Source of the DNA: Callipepla californica brunnescens
Lineage: Eukaryota; Chordata; Aves; Galliformes; Odontophoridae
Length of the DNA: 64,000 nucleotides
Direction: 5' to 3'
Assembly: GCA_023055505.1 (NCBI GenBank)
Contig: JALIRH010000141.1
Location: 368,501-432,500, forward strand
The notes beneath the pieces are model-generated. The model was given only the letters and a program-made list of their open reading frames with translations. It did no database searches and was not told the origin of the DNA. Numbering within the stretch: the first letter of the stretch is position 1; each line of letters begins with the position of its first letter. This document shows positions 11,431 to 24,445 of this stretch, one piece after another. A program made the position numbers and the translations under genes.

Positions 11431-14400
11431 GTGTTGTTATTCATTTTCGTACTTCTAGTTAATACATGGAAAAACTTTTTCTTGTCGAACACAAGTATCT
11501 TTCGATTCTCTTTTGCAAAAGTATGGTATTCAGAGATAAAGAAGCAAAAGAGAAACGTTTATTACGGAAAGCTGTTTCTTCTACGAATTGCATTGTGTTA
11601 TTGCACCGCTTCTATATGTTCCCCAAAAACACTGTCATCTGAGCATTGCAAAAGCTCCCTTTAACAAACATAGCAAAAAGGCAGCGTGCTAATGTTGGAA
11701 CCGCGGAAAACCGTGAATCATGTTCGAATCGCATCAATCGCGGCTCCTGCTGCTTTTGCCGCTGAAGAAAGAAGCCAGTCAGTTGAAAGACGTGCACTGA
11801 ATTGCGTCTTCAGTAATCAGCCGGCAGCGTTTCTATTCCAACAAATCGCGGTTGAAACCTGAAAGTGACTCCAATTCTGGTGTTGTAAGTGTATGTACGT
11901 TGCTTCCCAATGTTAGTGGGAGGGAAAGTTTTGATTCTCATTCTGCTCTACTACTGAATGCAACGTACGTCTGCATCGTTCATTCATCTACGAGCACGTT
12001 TTCATTCCTTTCTCTGACCAGTCTTGTTATTCCTTTTCCTACCTCTAGTTAATATCGTCACACAAGTTTTTCTTGCCAAACAAACAATTCATTCCCTTTT
12101 TCTTTTGGAACGGTATGGTATTCAGAGCTAAAAAGTCAAATAGTAGCGTTAAGTACGTTAAACTTTTTCTTCTACCAAATGTATGTTTGATTCCACCTCT
12201 TCTAAGTGTTCCCCAAAAACACTATCATCGGAGCTTTGCAAAAGCCTTCTTTAACAAGCAGAGCAAACCGGCAGAGTGTTAATATTCGAACCGCTCAGAA
12301 CCTCGGATTCCGCTCGAATCTCATCAATCGCGGCTCCTGCTGCTTTTGCCGCTGAAGAAAGACGCCAGTCAGACGGCAGCAGTGCACTGAATCGCGGCTT
12401 TTCAAAAATCAGCAGGTAGCGGTTCTTCTCCAACAATTCGCGGTTTACACGTGAAAGTGACTCGGTTTCAGGAGTTGGAAGAGAATGTGTGCTGGATCCC
12501 AGTTTTAATAGGAGTGAAAGTTTTAATTCTTATTCTGCTCTGTTACTGTATGCAACGTACGTCTGAATCGTTCATTCATCTGCGAGCACGTTTTCATTCT
12601 TTTCACTGACCAGTGCTCTTATCCTTTTTACTTCCTTAATCTAATACACTCACTTGAATTTTCTTACAATACCGGCGGATCTTTCTCATTCTCTCTCAAA
12701 AAGGTATGTTTTTCAGAACTATGAAAGCAATGGAGTGACGTTAAGTACGGAAAGATAATTCCTCTCCCAAAGGTGTGTGTGATTCCACCGCTTCTAAGGG
12801 TTCCCCAGAAAACCTTGTCACCGGAGCATCGGAATAGCCCCCTTTAGAAGCAGAGAAAAAGCGGCAGAGAGTTTGATGCTCGAACCGCGCTTAGCCGCGG
12901 ATTCCGATTCAATCGCACCAATCGCGGCTTCTGCTGCTTTTGCCGCTGAAGAAAGACGCCAGTCAGCCGGTTGCCGTGCACTGAATCGCGGCATCAATAA
13001 TCAGCCGGTATCGGTTCTTCTCCAACAAATCGCGGTTGAAACCTGAAAGTGACTCGGTTTCAGGAGTTGTATGTGTATGTATGCTGCATCCCAATGTTAG
13101 TGGGAGGGAAAGTTTTGATTCTCATTCTGCTCTGCTACTGAATGCAACGTATGTCTGCATCATTCATTCATCTACGAGCACGTTTTCATTCTTTACTCTG
13201 ACCAGTGTTGTTATTCTTTTTCGTACTTCTAGTTAATACATGGAAAAACTTTTTCTTGTCGAACACAAGTATCTTTCGATTCTCTTTTGCAAAAGTATGG
13301 TATTCAGAGATAAAGAAGTAAAAAAGAAAAGTTTATTACGGAAAGCTGTTTCTTCTACTAATTGCATTGTGTGATTGCACCGCTTCTATATGTTCCCCAA
13401 AAACACTGTCATCTGAGCATTGCAAAAGCTCCCTTTAACAAACATAGCAAAAAGGCAGCGTGTTAATGTTCGAACCGCGAAGAACCGCGTCTCAGGCTCG
13501 AATCGCATCAATCGCGGCTCCTGCTGCTTTTGCCGCTGAAGAAAGACGCCAGTCATTTGAAAGACGTGCACTGAATTGCGTCTTCAGTAATCAGCCGGCA
13601 GCGTTTCTATTCCAACAAATCGCCGTTGAAACCTGAAAGTGACTCCAATTCTGGTGTTGTAAGTGAATGGATGCTGGATCCCAGTGTTAGTGAGAGGGAA
13701 AGTTTTGATTCTCATTCTGCTCTACTACTGAATGCAACGTATGTCTGCATCATTCATTCATCTACGAGCACGTTTTCATTCTTTTCTCTGACCAGTCTTG
13801 TTATTCCTTTTCCTACCTCTAGTTAATATCGTCACACAAGTTTTTACTTGCCAAACAAACAATTCATTCCCTTTTTCTTTTGGAACGGTATGGTATTCAG
13901 AGCTAAAAAGTCAAATAGTAGCGTTAAGTACGTCAAGCAGTTTCTTCTACCAAATGTATGTTTGATTCCACCTCTTCTAAGTGTTCCCCAAAAACACTGT
14001 CAGCGGAGCGTTGCAAAAGCCACTTTTAACAAGCAAAGCAAACCGGCAGAGTGTTAATGTTCGAACTGCGAAGAACCGCGTCTCAGGCTCGAATCGCATC
14101 AATCGCGGCTCCTGCTGCTTTTGCCGCTGAAGAAAGACGCCAGCCAGACAGCAGCAGTGCACTGAATCGCGGCTTTTCAAAAATCAGCCGGTAGCGGTCC
14201 TATTCCAACAAATCGCGTTTTACATGTGAAAGTGACTCGGTTTCAGGAGTTGGAAGAGAATGTGTGCTGGATCCCATTGTTACTGGGAAGGAAAGTTTTG
14301 ATTCTCATTCTGCTCTGCTACTGAATGCAACGTATGTCTGCATCGTTCATTCATCTGCGAGCACGTTTTCCTTCTTTTCTCTGACCAGTGCTGTTGTCCT

Positions 14401-17400
14401 TTTAACTTCCTCAATCTAACACATTCACTTCAATTTTCTTACAATACCCGCGGATCTTTCTCATTCTCTCTCAAAAAGGTATGTTTTTCAGAACTATGGA
14501 AGCAATGGAGAGGCGTTAAGTACGGAAAGCTGGTTCCTCTCCCAAAGGCGTGTGTGATTCTACCGCTTCTAAGGGTTCCCCAGAAAACCTTGTCACCGGA
14601 GCTTCGGAATAGCCCCCTTTAAGAAGCAGAGAAAAAGCGGCCGAGAGTTTGATGCTCGAACCGCGCTTAGCCGCGGATTCCGATTCAATCGCACCAGTCG
14701 CGGCTCCTGCTGCTTTTGCCGCTGAAGAAAGACGCCAGTCAGCCGGTAAAAGTGCACTGAATCGCGGCTTCAGTAATCAGCCGGTAGCGGTTCTTCTCCA
14801 ACAAATCGCGGTTTACACGTGAAAGTGACTCGGTTTCAGGAGTTGTATGTGTATGTATGCTGCATCCCAATGTTAGTGGGAGGGAAAGTTTTGATTCTCA
14901 TTCTGCTCTGCTACTGAATGCAACGTATGTCTGCATCGTTCATTCATCTACGAGCACGTTTTCATTCTTTACTCTGACCAGTGTTGTTGTTCTTTTTCGT
15001 ACTTCTAGTTAATACATGGAAAAACTTTTTCTTGTCGAACACAAGTATCTTTCGATTCTCTTTTGCAAAAGTATGGTATTCAGAGATAAAGAAGCAAAAG
15101 AGAAACGTTTATTACGGAAAGGTCTTTCTTCTACTAATTGCATTGTGTGATTGCACCGCGTCTAAATGTTCCCCAAAAACACTGTCATCTGAGCATTGCA
15201 AAAGCTCCCTTTAACAAACATAGCAAAAAGGCAGCGTGCTAATGTTGGAACCGCGGAAAACCGTGAATCATGTTCGAATCGCATCAATCGCGGCTCCTGC
15301 TGCTTTTGCCGCTGAAGAAAGACGCCAGTCATTTGAAAGACGTGCACTGAATTGCGTCTTCAGTAATCAGCCGGCAGCGTTTCTATTCCAACAAATCGCG
15401 GTTGAAACCTGAAAGTGACTCCAATTCTGGTGTTGTAAGTGTATGTATGTTGCATCCCAATGTTAGTGGGAGGGAAAGTTTTGATTCTCATTCTGCTCTA
15501 CTACTGAATGCAACGTACGTCTGCATCGTTCATTCATCTACGAGCACGTTTTCATTCCTTTCTCTGACCAGTCTTGTTATTCCTTTTCCTACCTCTAGTT
15601 AATATCGTCACACAAGTTTTTCTTGCCAAACAAACAATTCATTCCCTTTTTCTTTTGGAACGGTATGGTATTCAGAGCTAAAAAGTCAAATAGTAGCGTT
15701 AAGTACGTTAAACTTTTTCTTCTACCAAATGTATGTTTGATTCCACCTCTTCTAAGTGTTCCCCAAAAACACTATCATCGGAGCTTTGCAAAAGCCTTCT
15801 TTAACAAGCAGAGCAAACCGGCAGAGTGTTAATGTTCGAACCGCGAAGAACCTCGGATTCCCCTCGAATCTCATCAATCGCGGCTCCTGCTGCTTTTGCC
15901 GCTGAAGAAAGACGCCAGTCAGACGGCAGCAGTGCACTGAATCGCGGCTTTTCAAAAATCAGCCGGTAGCGGTTCTTCTCCAACAATTCGCGGTTTACAC
16001 GTGAAAGTGACTCGGTTTCAGGAGTTGGAAGGGAATGTGTGCTTGATCCCAGTTTTAATAGGAGTGTAAGTTTTAATTCTTATTCTGCTCTGTTACTGTA
16101 TGCAACGTACGTCTGAATCGTTCATTCATCTGCGAGCACGTTTTCATTCTTTTCTCTGACCAGTGCTGTTATCCTTTTAACTTCCTTAATCTAATACACT
16201 CACTTGAATTTTCTTACAATACCGGCGGATCTTTCTCATTCTCTCTCAAAAAGGTATGTTTTTCAGAACTATGAAAGCAATGGAGAGACGTTAAGTACGG
16301 AAAGATAATTCCTCTCCCAAAGGTGTGTGTGATTCCACCGCTTCTAAGGGTTCCCCAGAAAACCTTGTCACCGGAGCATCGGAATAGCCCCCTTTAGAAG
16401 CAGAGAAAAAGCGGCCGAGAGTTTGATGCTCGAACCGCGCTTAGCCGCGGATTCCGATTCAATCGCACCAATCGCGGCTCCTGCTGCTTTTGCCGCTGAA
16501 GAAAGACGCCAGTCAGCCGGTAAAAGTGCACTGAATCGCGGCTTCAGTAATCAGCCGGTAGCGGTTCTTCTCCAACAAATCGCGGTTTACACGTGAAAGT
16601 GACTCGGTTTCAGGAGTTGTATGTGTATGTATGCTGCATCCCAATGTTAGTGGGAGGGAAAGTTTTGATTCTCATTCTGCTCTGCTACTGAATGCAACGT
16701 ATGTCTGCATCGTTCATTCATCTACGAGCACGTTTTCATTCTTTACTCTGACCAGTGTTGTTATTCTTTTTCGTACTTCTAGTTAATACATGGAAAAACT
16801 TTTTCTTGTCGAACACAAGTATCTTTCGATTCTCTTTTGCAAAAGTATGGTATTCAGAGATAAAGAAGTAAAATAGAAAAGTTTATTACGGAAAGCTGTT
16901 TCTTCTACTAATTGCATTGTGTGATTGCACCGCTTCTATATGTTCCCCAAAAACACTGTCATCTGAGCATTGCAAAAGCTCCCTTTAACAAACATAGCAA
17001 AAAGGCAGCGTGCTAATGTTCGAACCGCGGAAAACCGTGAATCAAGTTCGAATCGCATCAATCGCGGCTCCTGCTGCTTTTGCCGCTGAAGAAAGAAGCC
17101 AGTCATTTGAAAGACGTGCACTGAATTGCGTCTTCAGTAATCAGCCGGCAGCGTTTCTATTCCAACAAATCGCCGTTGAAACCTGAAAGTGACTCCAATT
17201 CTGGTGTTGTAAGTGAATGGATGCTGGATCCCAGTGTTAGTGAGAGGGAAAGTTTTGATTCTCATTCTGCTCTACTACTGAATGCAACGTACGTCTGCAT
17301 CATTCATTCATCTACGAGCACGTTTTCATTCCTTTCTCTGACCAGTCTTGTTATTCCTTTTCCTACCTCTAGTTAATATCGTCACACAAGTTTTTACTTG

Positions 17401-18527
17401 CCAAACAAACAATTCATTCCCTTTTTCTTTTGGAACGGTATGGTATTCAGCGCTAAAAAGTCCAATAGTAGCGTTAAGTACGTCAAGCAGTTTCTTCTAC
17501 CAAATGTATGTTTGATTCCACCTCTTCTAAGTGTTCCCCAAAAACACTGTCAGCGGAGCGTTGCAAAAGCCACTTTTAACAAGCAAAGCAAACCGGCAGA
17601 GTGTTAATGTTCGAACTGCGAAGAACCGCGTCTCAGGCTCGAATCGCATCAATCGCGGCTCCTGATGCTTTTGCCGCTGAAGAAAGACGCCAGCCAGACA
17701 GCAGCAGTGCACTGAATCGCGGCTTTTCAAAAATCAGCCGGTAGCGGTCCTATTCCAACAAATCGCGTTTTACATGTGAAAGTGACTCGGTTTCAGGAGT
17801 TGGAAGAGAATGTATGCTGGATCCCATTGTTACTGGGAAGGAAAGTTTTGATTCTCATTCTGCTCTGCTACTGAATGCAACGTATGTCTGCATCGTTCAT
17901 TCATCTGCGAGCACGTTTTCCTTCTTTTCTCTGACCAGTGCTGTTGTCCTTTTAACTTCCTCAATCTAACACATTCACTTCAATTTTCTTACAATACCCG
18001 CGGATCTTTCTCATTCTCTCTCAAAAAGGTATGTTTTTCAGAACTATGGAAGCAATGGAGAGGCGTTAAGTACGGAAAGCTGGTTCCTCTCCCAAAGGCG
18101 TGTGTGATTCTACCGCTTCTAAGGGTTCCCCAGAAAACCTTGTCACCGGAGCATCGGAATAGCCCCCTTTAAGAAGCAGAGAAAAAGCGGCCGAGAGTTT
18201 GATGCTCGAACCGCGCTTAGCCGCGGATTCCGATTCAATCGCACCAGTCGCGGCTCCTGCTGCTTTTGCCGCTGAAGAAAGACGCCAGTCAGCCGGTAAA
18301 AGTGCACTGAATCGCGGCTTCAGTAATCAGCCGGTAGCGGTTCTTCAACAAATCGCGGTTTACACGTGAAAGTGACTCGGTTTCAGGAGTTGTATGTGTA
18401 TGTATGCTGCATCCCAATGTTAGTGGGAGGGAAAGTTTTGATTCTCATTCTGCTCTGCTACTGAATGCAACGTATGTCTGCATCGTTCATTCATCTACGA
18501 GCACGTTTTCATTCTTTACTCTGACCA
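11431..18527. repeat. A-B-C trimer section of the satellite (about 1774 bp period)
   Basis: Class A monomer landmarks recur at 11431, about 13206, 14981, about 16755 and 18528, giving a period of about 1774 bp, or three monomers. B landmarks are at 12073, 13848, 15623 and 17398. C landmarks are near 12660, 14430, 16200 and 17990. Class-to-class differences exceed within-class differences, as in higher-order repeats. Confidence 0.85.
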
Positions 18528-21500
18528 GTGTTGTTATTCTTTTTCGTACTTCTAGTTAATACATGGAAAAACTTTTTCTTGTCGAACACAAGTATCTTTC
18601 GATTCTCTTTTGCAAAAGTATGGTATTCAGAGATAAAGAAGCAAAAGAGAAACGTTTATTACGGAAAGCTGTTTCTTCTACTAATTGCATTGTGTGATTG
18701 CACCGCGTCTAAATGTTCCCCAAAAACACTGTCATCTGAGCATTGCAAAAGCTCCCTTTAACAAACATAGCAAAAAGGCAGCGTGCTAATGTTGGAACCG
18801 CGGAAAACCGTGAATCATGTTCGAATCGCATCAATCGCGGCTCCTGCTGCTTTTGCCGCTGAAGAAAGAAGCCAGTCATTTGAAAGACGTGCACTGAATT
18901 GCGTCTTCAGTAATCAGCCGGCAGCGTTTCTATTCCAACAAATCGCGGTTGAAACCTGAAAGTGACTCCGTTTCAGGAGTTGTAAGTGTATTTATGTTGC
19001 ATCCCAATGTTAGTGGGAGGGAAAGTTTTGATTCTCATTCTGCTCTACTACTGAATGCAACGTACGTCTGCATCGTTCATTCATCTACGAGCACGTTTTC
19101 ATTCCTTTCTCTGACCAGTCTTGTTATTCCTTTTCCTACCTCTTTTTAATATCGTCACACATGTTTTTCTTGCCAAACAAACAATTCATTCCCTTTTTCT
19201 TTTGGAACGGTATGGTATTCAGAGCTAAAAAGTCAAATAGTAGCGTTAAGTACGTTAAACTTTTTCTTCTACCAAATGTATGTTTGATTCCACCTCTTCT
19301 AAGTGTTCCCCAAAAACACTATCATCGGAGCTTTGCAAAAGCCTTCTTTAACAAGCAAAGCAAACCGGCAGAGTGTTAATGTTCGAACCGCGAAGAACCT
19401 CGGATTCCGCTCGAATCTCATCAATCGCGGCTCCTGCTGCTTTTGCCGCTGAAGAAAGACGCCAGTCAGACGGCAGCAGTGCACTGAATCGCGGCTTTTC
19501 AAAAATCAGCCGGTAGCGGTTCTTCTCCAACAATTCGCGGTTTACACGTGAAAGTGACTCGGTTTCAGGAGTTGGAAGAGAATGTGTGCTGGATCCCAGT
19601 TTTAATAGGAGTGTAAGTTTTAATTCTTATTCTGCTCTGTTACTGTATGCAACGTATGTCTGAATCGTTCATTCATCTGCGAGCACGTTTTCATTCTTTT
19701 CTCTGACCAGTGCTGTTATCCTTTTTACTTCCTTAATCTAACACATTCATTTCAATTTTCTTACAATACCCGCGGATCTTTCTCATTCTCTCTCAAAAAG
19801 GTATGTTTTTCAGAACTATGGAAGCAATGGAGAGGCGTTAAGTACGGAAAGCTGGTTCCTCTCCCAAAGGCGTGTGTGATTCTACCGCTTCTAAATGTTC
19901 CCCAGAAAACCTTGTCACCGGAGCATCGGAATAGCCCCCTTTAAGAAGCAGAGGAAAAGCGGCCGAGAGTTTGATGCTCGAACCGCGCTTAGCCGCGGAT
20001 TCCCATTCAATCGCACCAGTCGCGGCTTCTGCAGCTTTTGCCGGTGAAGAAAGACGCCAGTCAGCCGGCTGCCGTGCACTGAATCGCGGCTTCAGTAATC
20101 AGCCGGTAGCGGTTCTTCTCCAACAAATCGCGGTTTACACGTGAAAGTGACTCGGTTTCAGGAGTTGTATGTGTATGTATGCTGCATCCCAATGTTAGTG
20201 GGAGGGAAAGTTTTGATTCTCATTCTGCTCTACTACTGAATGCAACGTATGTCTGCATCGTTCATTCGTCTACGAGCACGTTTTCATTCTTTTCTCTGAC
20301 GAGTCTTGTTACCTTTTTTAGTTCATCTAGTTAATACCGTCACACAAGTTTTTCTTGCCAAACAAACAATTCATTCCCTTTTTCTTTTGGAACGGTATGG
20401 TATTCAGAGCTAAAAAGTCAAATAGTAGCGTTAAGTACGTCAAGCTGTTTCTTCTATCAAATGTATATTTGATTCCACCTCTTCTAATTGTTCCCCAAAA
20501 ACACTGCCAGTGGAGATTTGCTAAAGCCACTTCAAACAAACATAGCAAACCGGCAGCGTGTTAATGTTCGAACCGCGAAGAACCTCGGATTCCGCTCGAA
20601 TCTCATCAATCGCGGCTCCTGCTGCTTTTGCCGCTGAAGAAAGACGCCAGTCAGACGGCAGCAGTGCACTGAATCGCGGCTTTTCAAAAATCAGCCGGTA
20701 GCGGTTCTTCTCCAACAATTCGCGGTTTACACGTGAAAGTGACTCGGTTTCAGGAGTTGGAAGGGAATGTGTGCTTGATCCCAGTTTTAATAGGAGTGTA
20801 AGTTTTAATTCTTATTCTGCTCTGTTACTGTATGCAACGTACGTCTGAATCGTTCATTCATCTGCGAGCACGTTTTCATTCTTTTCTCTGACCAGTGCTG
20901 TTATCCTTTTAACTTCCTTAATCTAATACACTCACTTGAATTTTCTTACAATACCGGCGGATCTTTCTCATTCTCTCTCAAAAAGGTATGTTTTTCAGAA
21001 CTATGAAAGCAATGGAGAGACGTTAAGTACGGAAAGATAATTCCTCTCCCAAAGGTGTGTGTGATTCCACCGCTTCTAAGGGTTCCCCAGAAAACCTTGT
21101 CACCGGAGCTTCGGAATAGCCCCCTTTAGAAGCAGAGAAAAAGCGGCCGAGAGTTTGATGCTCGAACCGCGCTTAGCCGCGGATTCCGATTCAATCGCAC
21201 CAATCGCGGCTCCTGCTGCTTTTGCCGCTGAAGAAAGACGCCAGTCAGCCGGTAAAAGTGCACTGAATCGCGGCTTCAGTAATCAGCCGGTAGCGGTTCT
21301 TCTCCAACAAATCGCGGTTTACACGTGAAAGTGACTCGGTTTCAGGAGTTGTATGTGTATGTATGCTGCATCCCAATGTTAGTGGGAGGGAAAGTTTTGA
21401 TTCTCATTCTGCTCTGCTACTGAATGCAACGTATGTCTGCATCGTTCATTCATCTACGAGCACGTTTTCATTCTTTACTCTGACCAGTGTTGTTATTCTT

Positions 21501-24445
21501 TTTCGTACTTCTAGTTAATACATGGAAAAACTTTTTCTTGTCGAACACAAGTATCTTTCGATTCTCTTTTGCAAAAGTATGGTATTCAGAGATAAAGAAG
21601 CAAAAGAGAAACGTTTATTACGGAAAGCTGTTTCTTCTACTAATTGCATTGTGTGATTGCACCGCGTCTAAATGTTCCCCAAAAACACTGTCATCTGAGC
21701 ATTGCAAAAGCTCCCTTTAACAAACATAGCAAAAAGGCAGCGTGCTAATGTTGGAACCGCGGAAAACCGTGAATCATGTTCGAATCGCATCAATCGCGGC
21801 TCCTGCTGCTTTTGCCGCTGAAGAAAGAAGCCAGTCATTTGAAAGACGTGCACTGAATTGCGTCTTCAGTAATCAGCCGGCAGCGTTTCTATTCCAACAA
21901 ATCGCGGTTGAAACCTGAAAGTGACTCCGTTTCAGGAGTTGTAAGTGTATTTATGTTGCATCCCAATGTTAGTGGGAGGGAAAGTTTTGATTCTCATTCT
22001 GCTCTACTACTGAATGCAACGTACGTCTGCATCGTTCATTCATCTACGAGCACGTTTTCATTCCTTTCTCTGACCAGTCTTGTTATTCCTTTTCCTACCT
22101 CTTTTTAATATCGTCACACATGTTTTTCTTGCCAAACAAACAATTCATTCCCTTTTTCTTTTGGAACGGTATGGTATTCAGAGCTAAAAAGTCAAATAGT
22201 AGCGTTAAGTACGTTAAACTTTTTCTTCTACCAAATGTATGTTTGATTCCACCTCTTCTAAGTGTTCCCCAAAAACACTATCATCGGAGCTTTGCAAAAG
22301 CCTTCTTTAACAAGCAAAGCAAACCGGCAGAGTGTTAATGTTCGAACCGCGAAGAACCTCGGATTCCGCTCGAATCTCATCAATCGCGGCTCCTGCTGCT
22401 TTTGCCGCTGAAGAAAGACGCCAGTCAGACGGCAGCAGTGCACTGAATCGCGGCTTTTCAAAAATCAGCCGGTAGCGGTTCTTCTCCAACAATTCGCGGT
22501 TTACACGTGAAAGTGACTCGGTTTCAGGAGTTGGAAGAGAATGTGTGCTGGATCCCAGTTTTAATAGGAGTGTAAGTTTTAATTCTTATTCTGCTCTGTT
22601 ACTGTATGCAACGTATGTCTGAATCGTTCATTCATCTGCGAGCACGTTTTCATTCTTTTCTCTGACCAGTGCTGTTATCCTTTTTACTTCCTTAATCTAA
22701 CACATTCATTTCAATTTTCTTACAATACCCGCGGATCTTTCTCATTCTCTCTCAAAAAGGTATGTTTTTCAGAACTATGGAAGCAATGGAGAGGCGTTAA
22801 GTACGGAAAGCTGGTTCCTCTCCCAAAGGCGTGTGTGATTCTACCGCTTCTAAATGTTCCCCAGAAAACCTTGTCACCGGAGCATCGGAATAGCCCCCTT
22901 TAAGAAGCAGAGGAAAAGCGGCCGAGAGTTTGATGCTCGAACCGCGCTTAGCCGCGGATTCCCATTCAATCGCACCAGTCGCGGCTTCTGCAGCTTTTGC
23001 CGGTGAAGAAAGACGCCAGTCAGCCGGCTGCCGTGCACTGAATCGCGGCTTCAGTAATCAGCCGGTAGCGGTTCTTCTCCAACAAATCGCGGTTTACACG
23101 TGAAAGTGACTCGGTTTCAGGAGTTGTATGTGTATGTATGCTGCATCCCAATGTTAGTGGGAGGGAAAGTTTTGATTCTCATTCTGCTCTACTACTGAAT
23201 GCAACGTATGTCTGCATCGTTCATTCGTCTACGAGCACGTTTTCATTCTTTTCTCTGACGAGTCTTGTTACCTTTTTTAGTTCATCTAGTTAATACCGTC
23301 ACACAAGTTTTTCTTGCCAAACAAACAATTCATTCCCTTTTTCTTTTGGAACGGTATGGTATTCAGAGCTAAAAAGTCAAATAGTAGCGTTAAGTACGTC
23401 AAGCTGTTTCTTCTATCAAATGTATATTTGATTCCACCTCTTCTAATTGTTCCCCAAAAACACTGCCAGTGGAGATTTGCTAAAGCCACTTCAAACAAAC
23501 ATAGCAAACCGGCAGCGTGTTAATGTTCGAACCGCGAAGAACCTCGGATTCCGCTCGAATCTCATCAATCGCGGCTCCTGCTGCTTTTGCCGCTGAAGAA
23601 AGACGCCAGTCAGACGGCAGCAGTGCACTGAATCGCGGCTTTTCAAAAATCAGCCGGTAGCGGTTCTTCTCCAACAATTCGCGGTTTACACGTGAAAGTG
23701 ACTCGGTTTCAGGAGTTGGAAGGGAATGTGTGCTTGATCCCAGTTTTAATAGGAGTGTAAGTTTTAATTCTTATTCTGCTCTGTTACTGTATGCAACGTA
23801 CGTCTGAATCGTTCATTCATCTGCGAGCACGTTTTCATTCTTTTCTCTGACCAGTGCTGTTATCCTTTTAACTTCCTTAATCTAATACACTCACTTGAAT
23901 TTTCTTACAATACCGGCGGATCTTTCTCATTCTCTCTCAAAAAGGTATGTTTTTCAGAACTATGAAAGCAATGGAGAGACGTTAAGTACGGAAAGATAAT
24001 TCCTCTCCCAAAGGTGTGTGTGACTTCCACCGCTTCTAAGGGTTCCCCAGAAAACCTTGTCACCGGAGCTTCGGAATAGCCCCCTTTAGAAGCAGAGAAA
24101 AAGCGGCCGAGAGTTTGATGCTCGAACCGCGCTTAGCCGCGGATTCCGATTCAATCGCACCAATCGCGGCTCCTGCTGCTTTTGCCGCTGAAGAAAGACG
24201 CCAGTCAGCCGGTAAAAGTGCACTGAACGCGGCTTCAGTAATCAGCCGGTAGCGGTTCTTCTCCAACAAATCGCGGTTTACACGTGAAAGTGACTCGGTT
24301 TCAGGAGTTGTATGTGTATGTATGCTGCATCCCAATGTTAGTGGGAGGGAAAGTTTTGATTCTCATTCTGCTCTGCTACTGAATGCAACGTATGTCTGCA
24401 TCGTTCATTCATCTACGAGCACGTTTTCATTCTTTACTCTGACCA
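16755..24445. repeat. 13-monomer super-repeat, first copy
   Basis: Monomer order is ABC, ABCBC, ABCBC. The two ABCBC pentamers (18528-21486 and 21487-24445, 2959 bp each) appear nearly identical, sharing private variants such as 'cctctttttaatatcg' at 19139 and 22098 and 'cattcgtctacgagc' at 20263 and 23222. The whole block is repeated about 7691 bp to the right: landmarks at 16936 and 24627, and at 17176 and 24867. Confidence 0.82.
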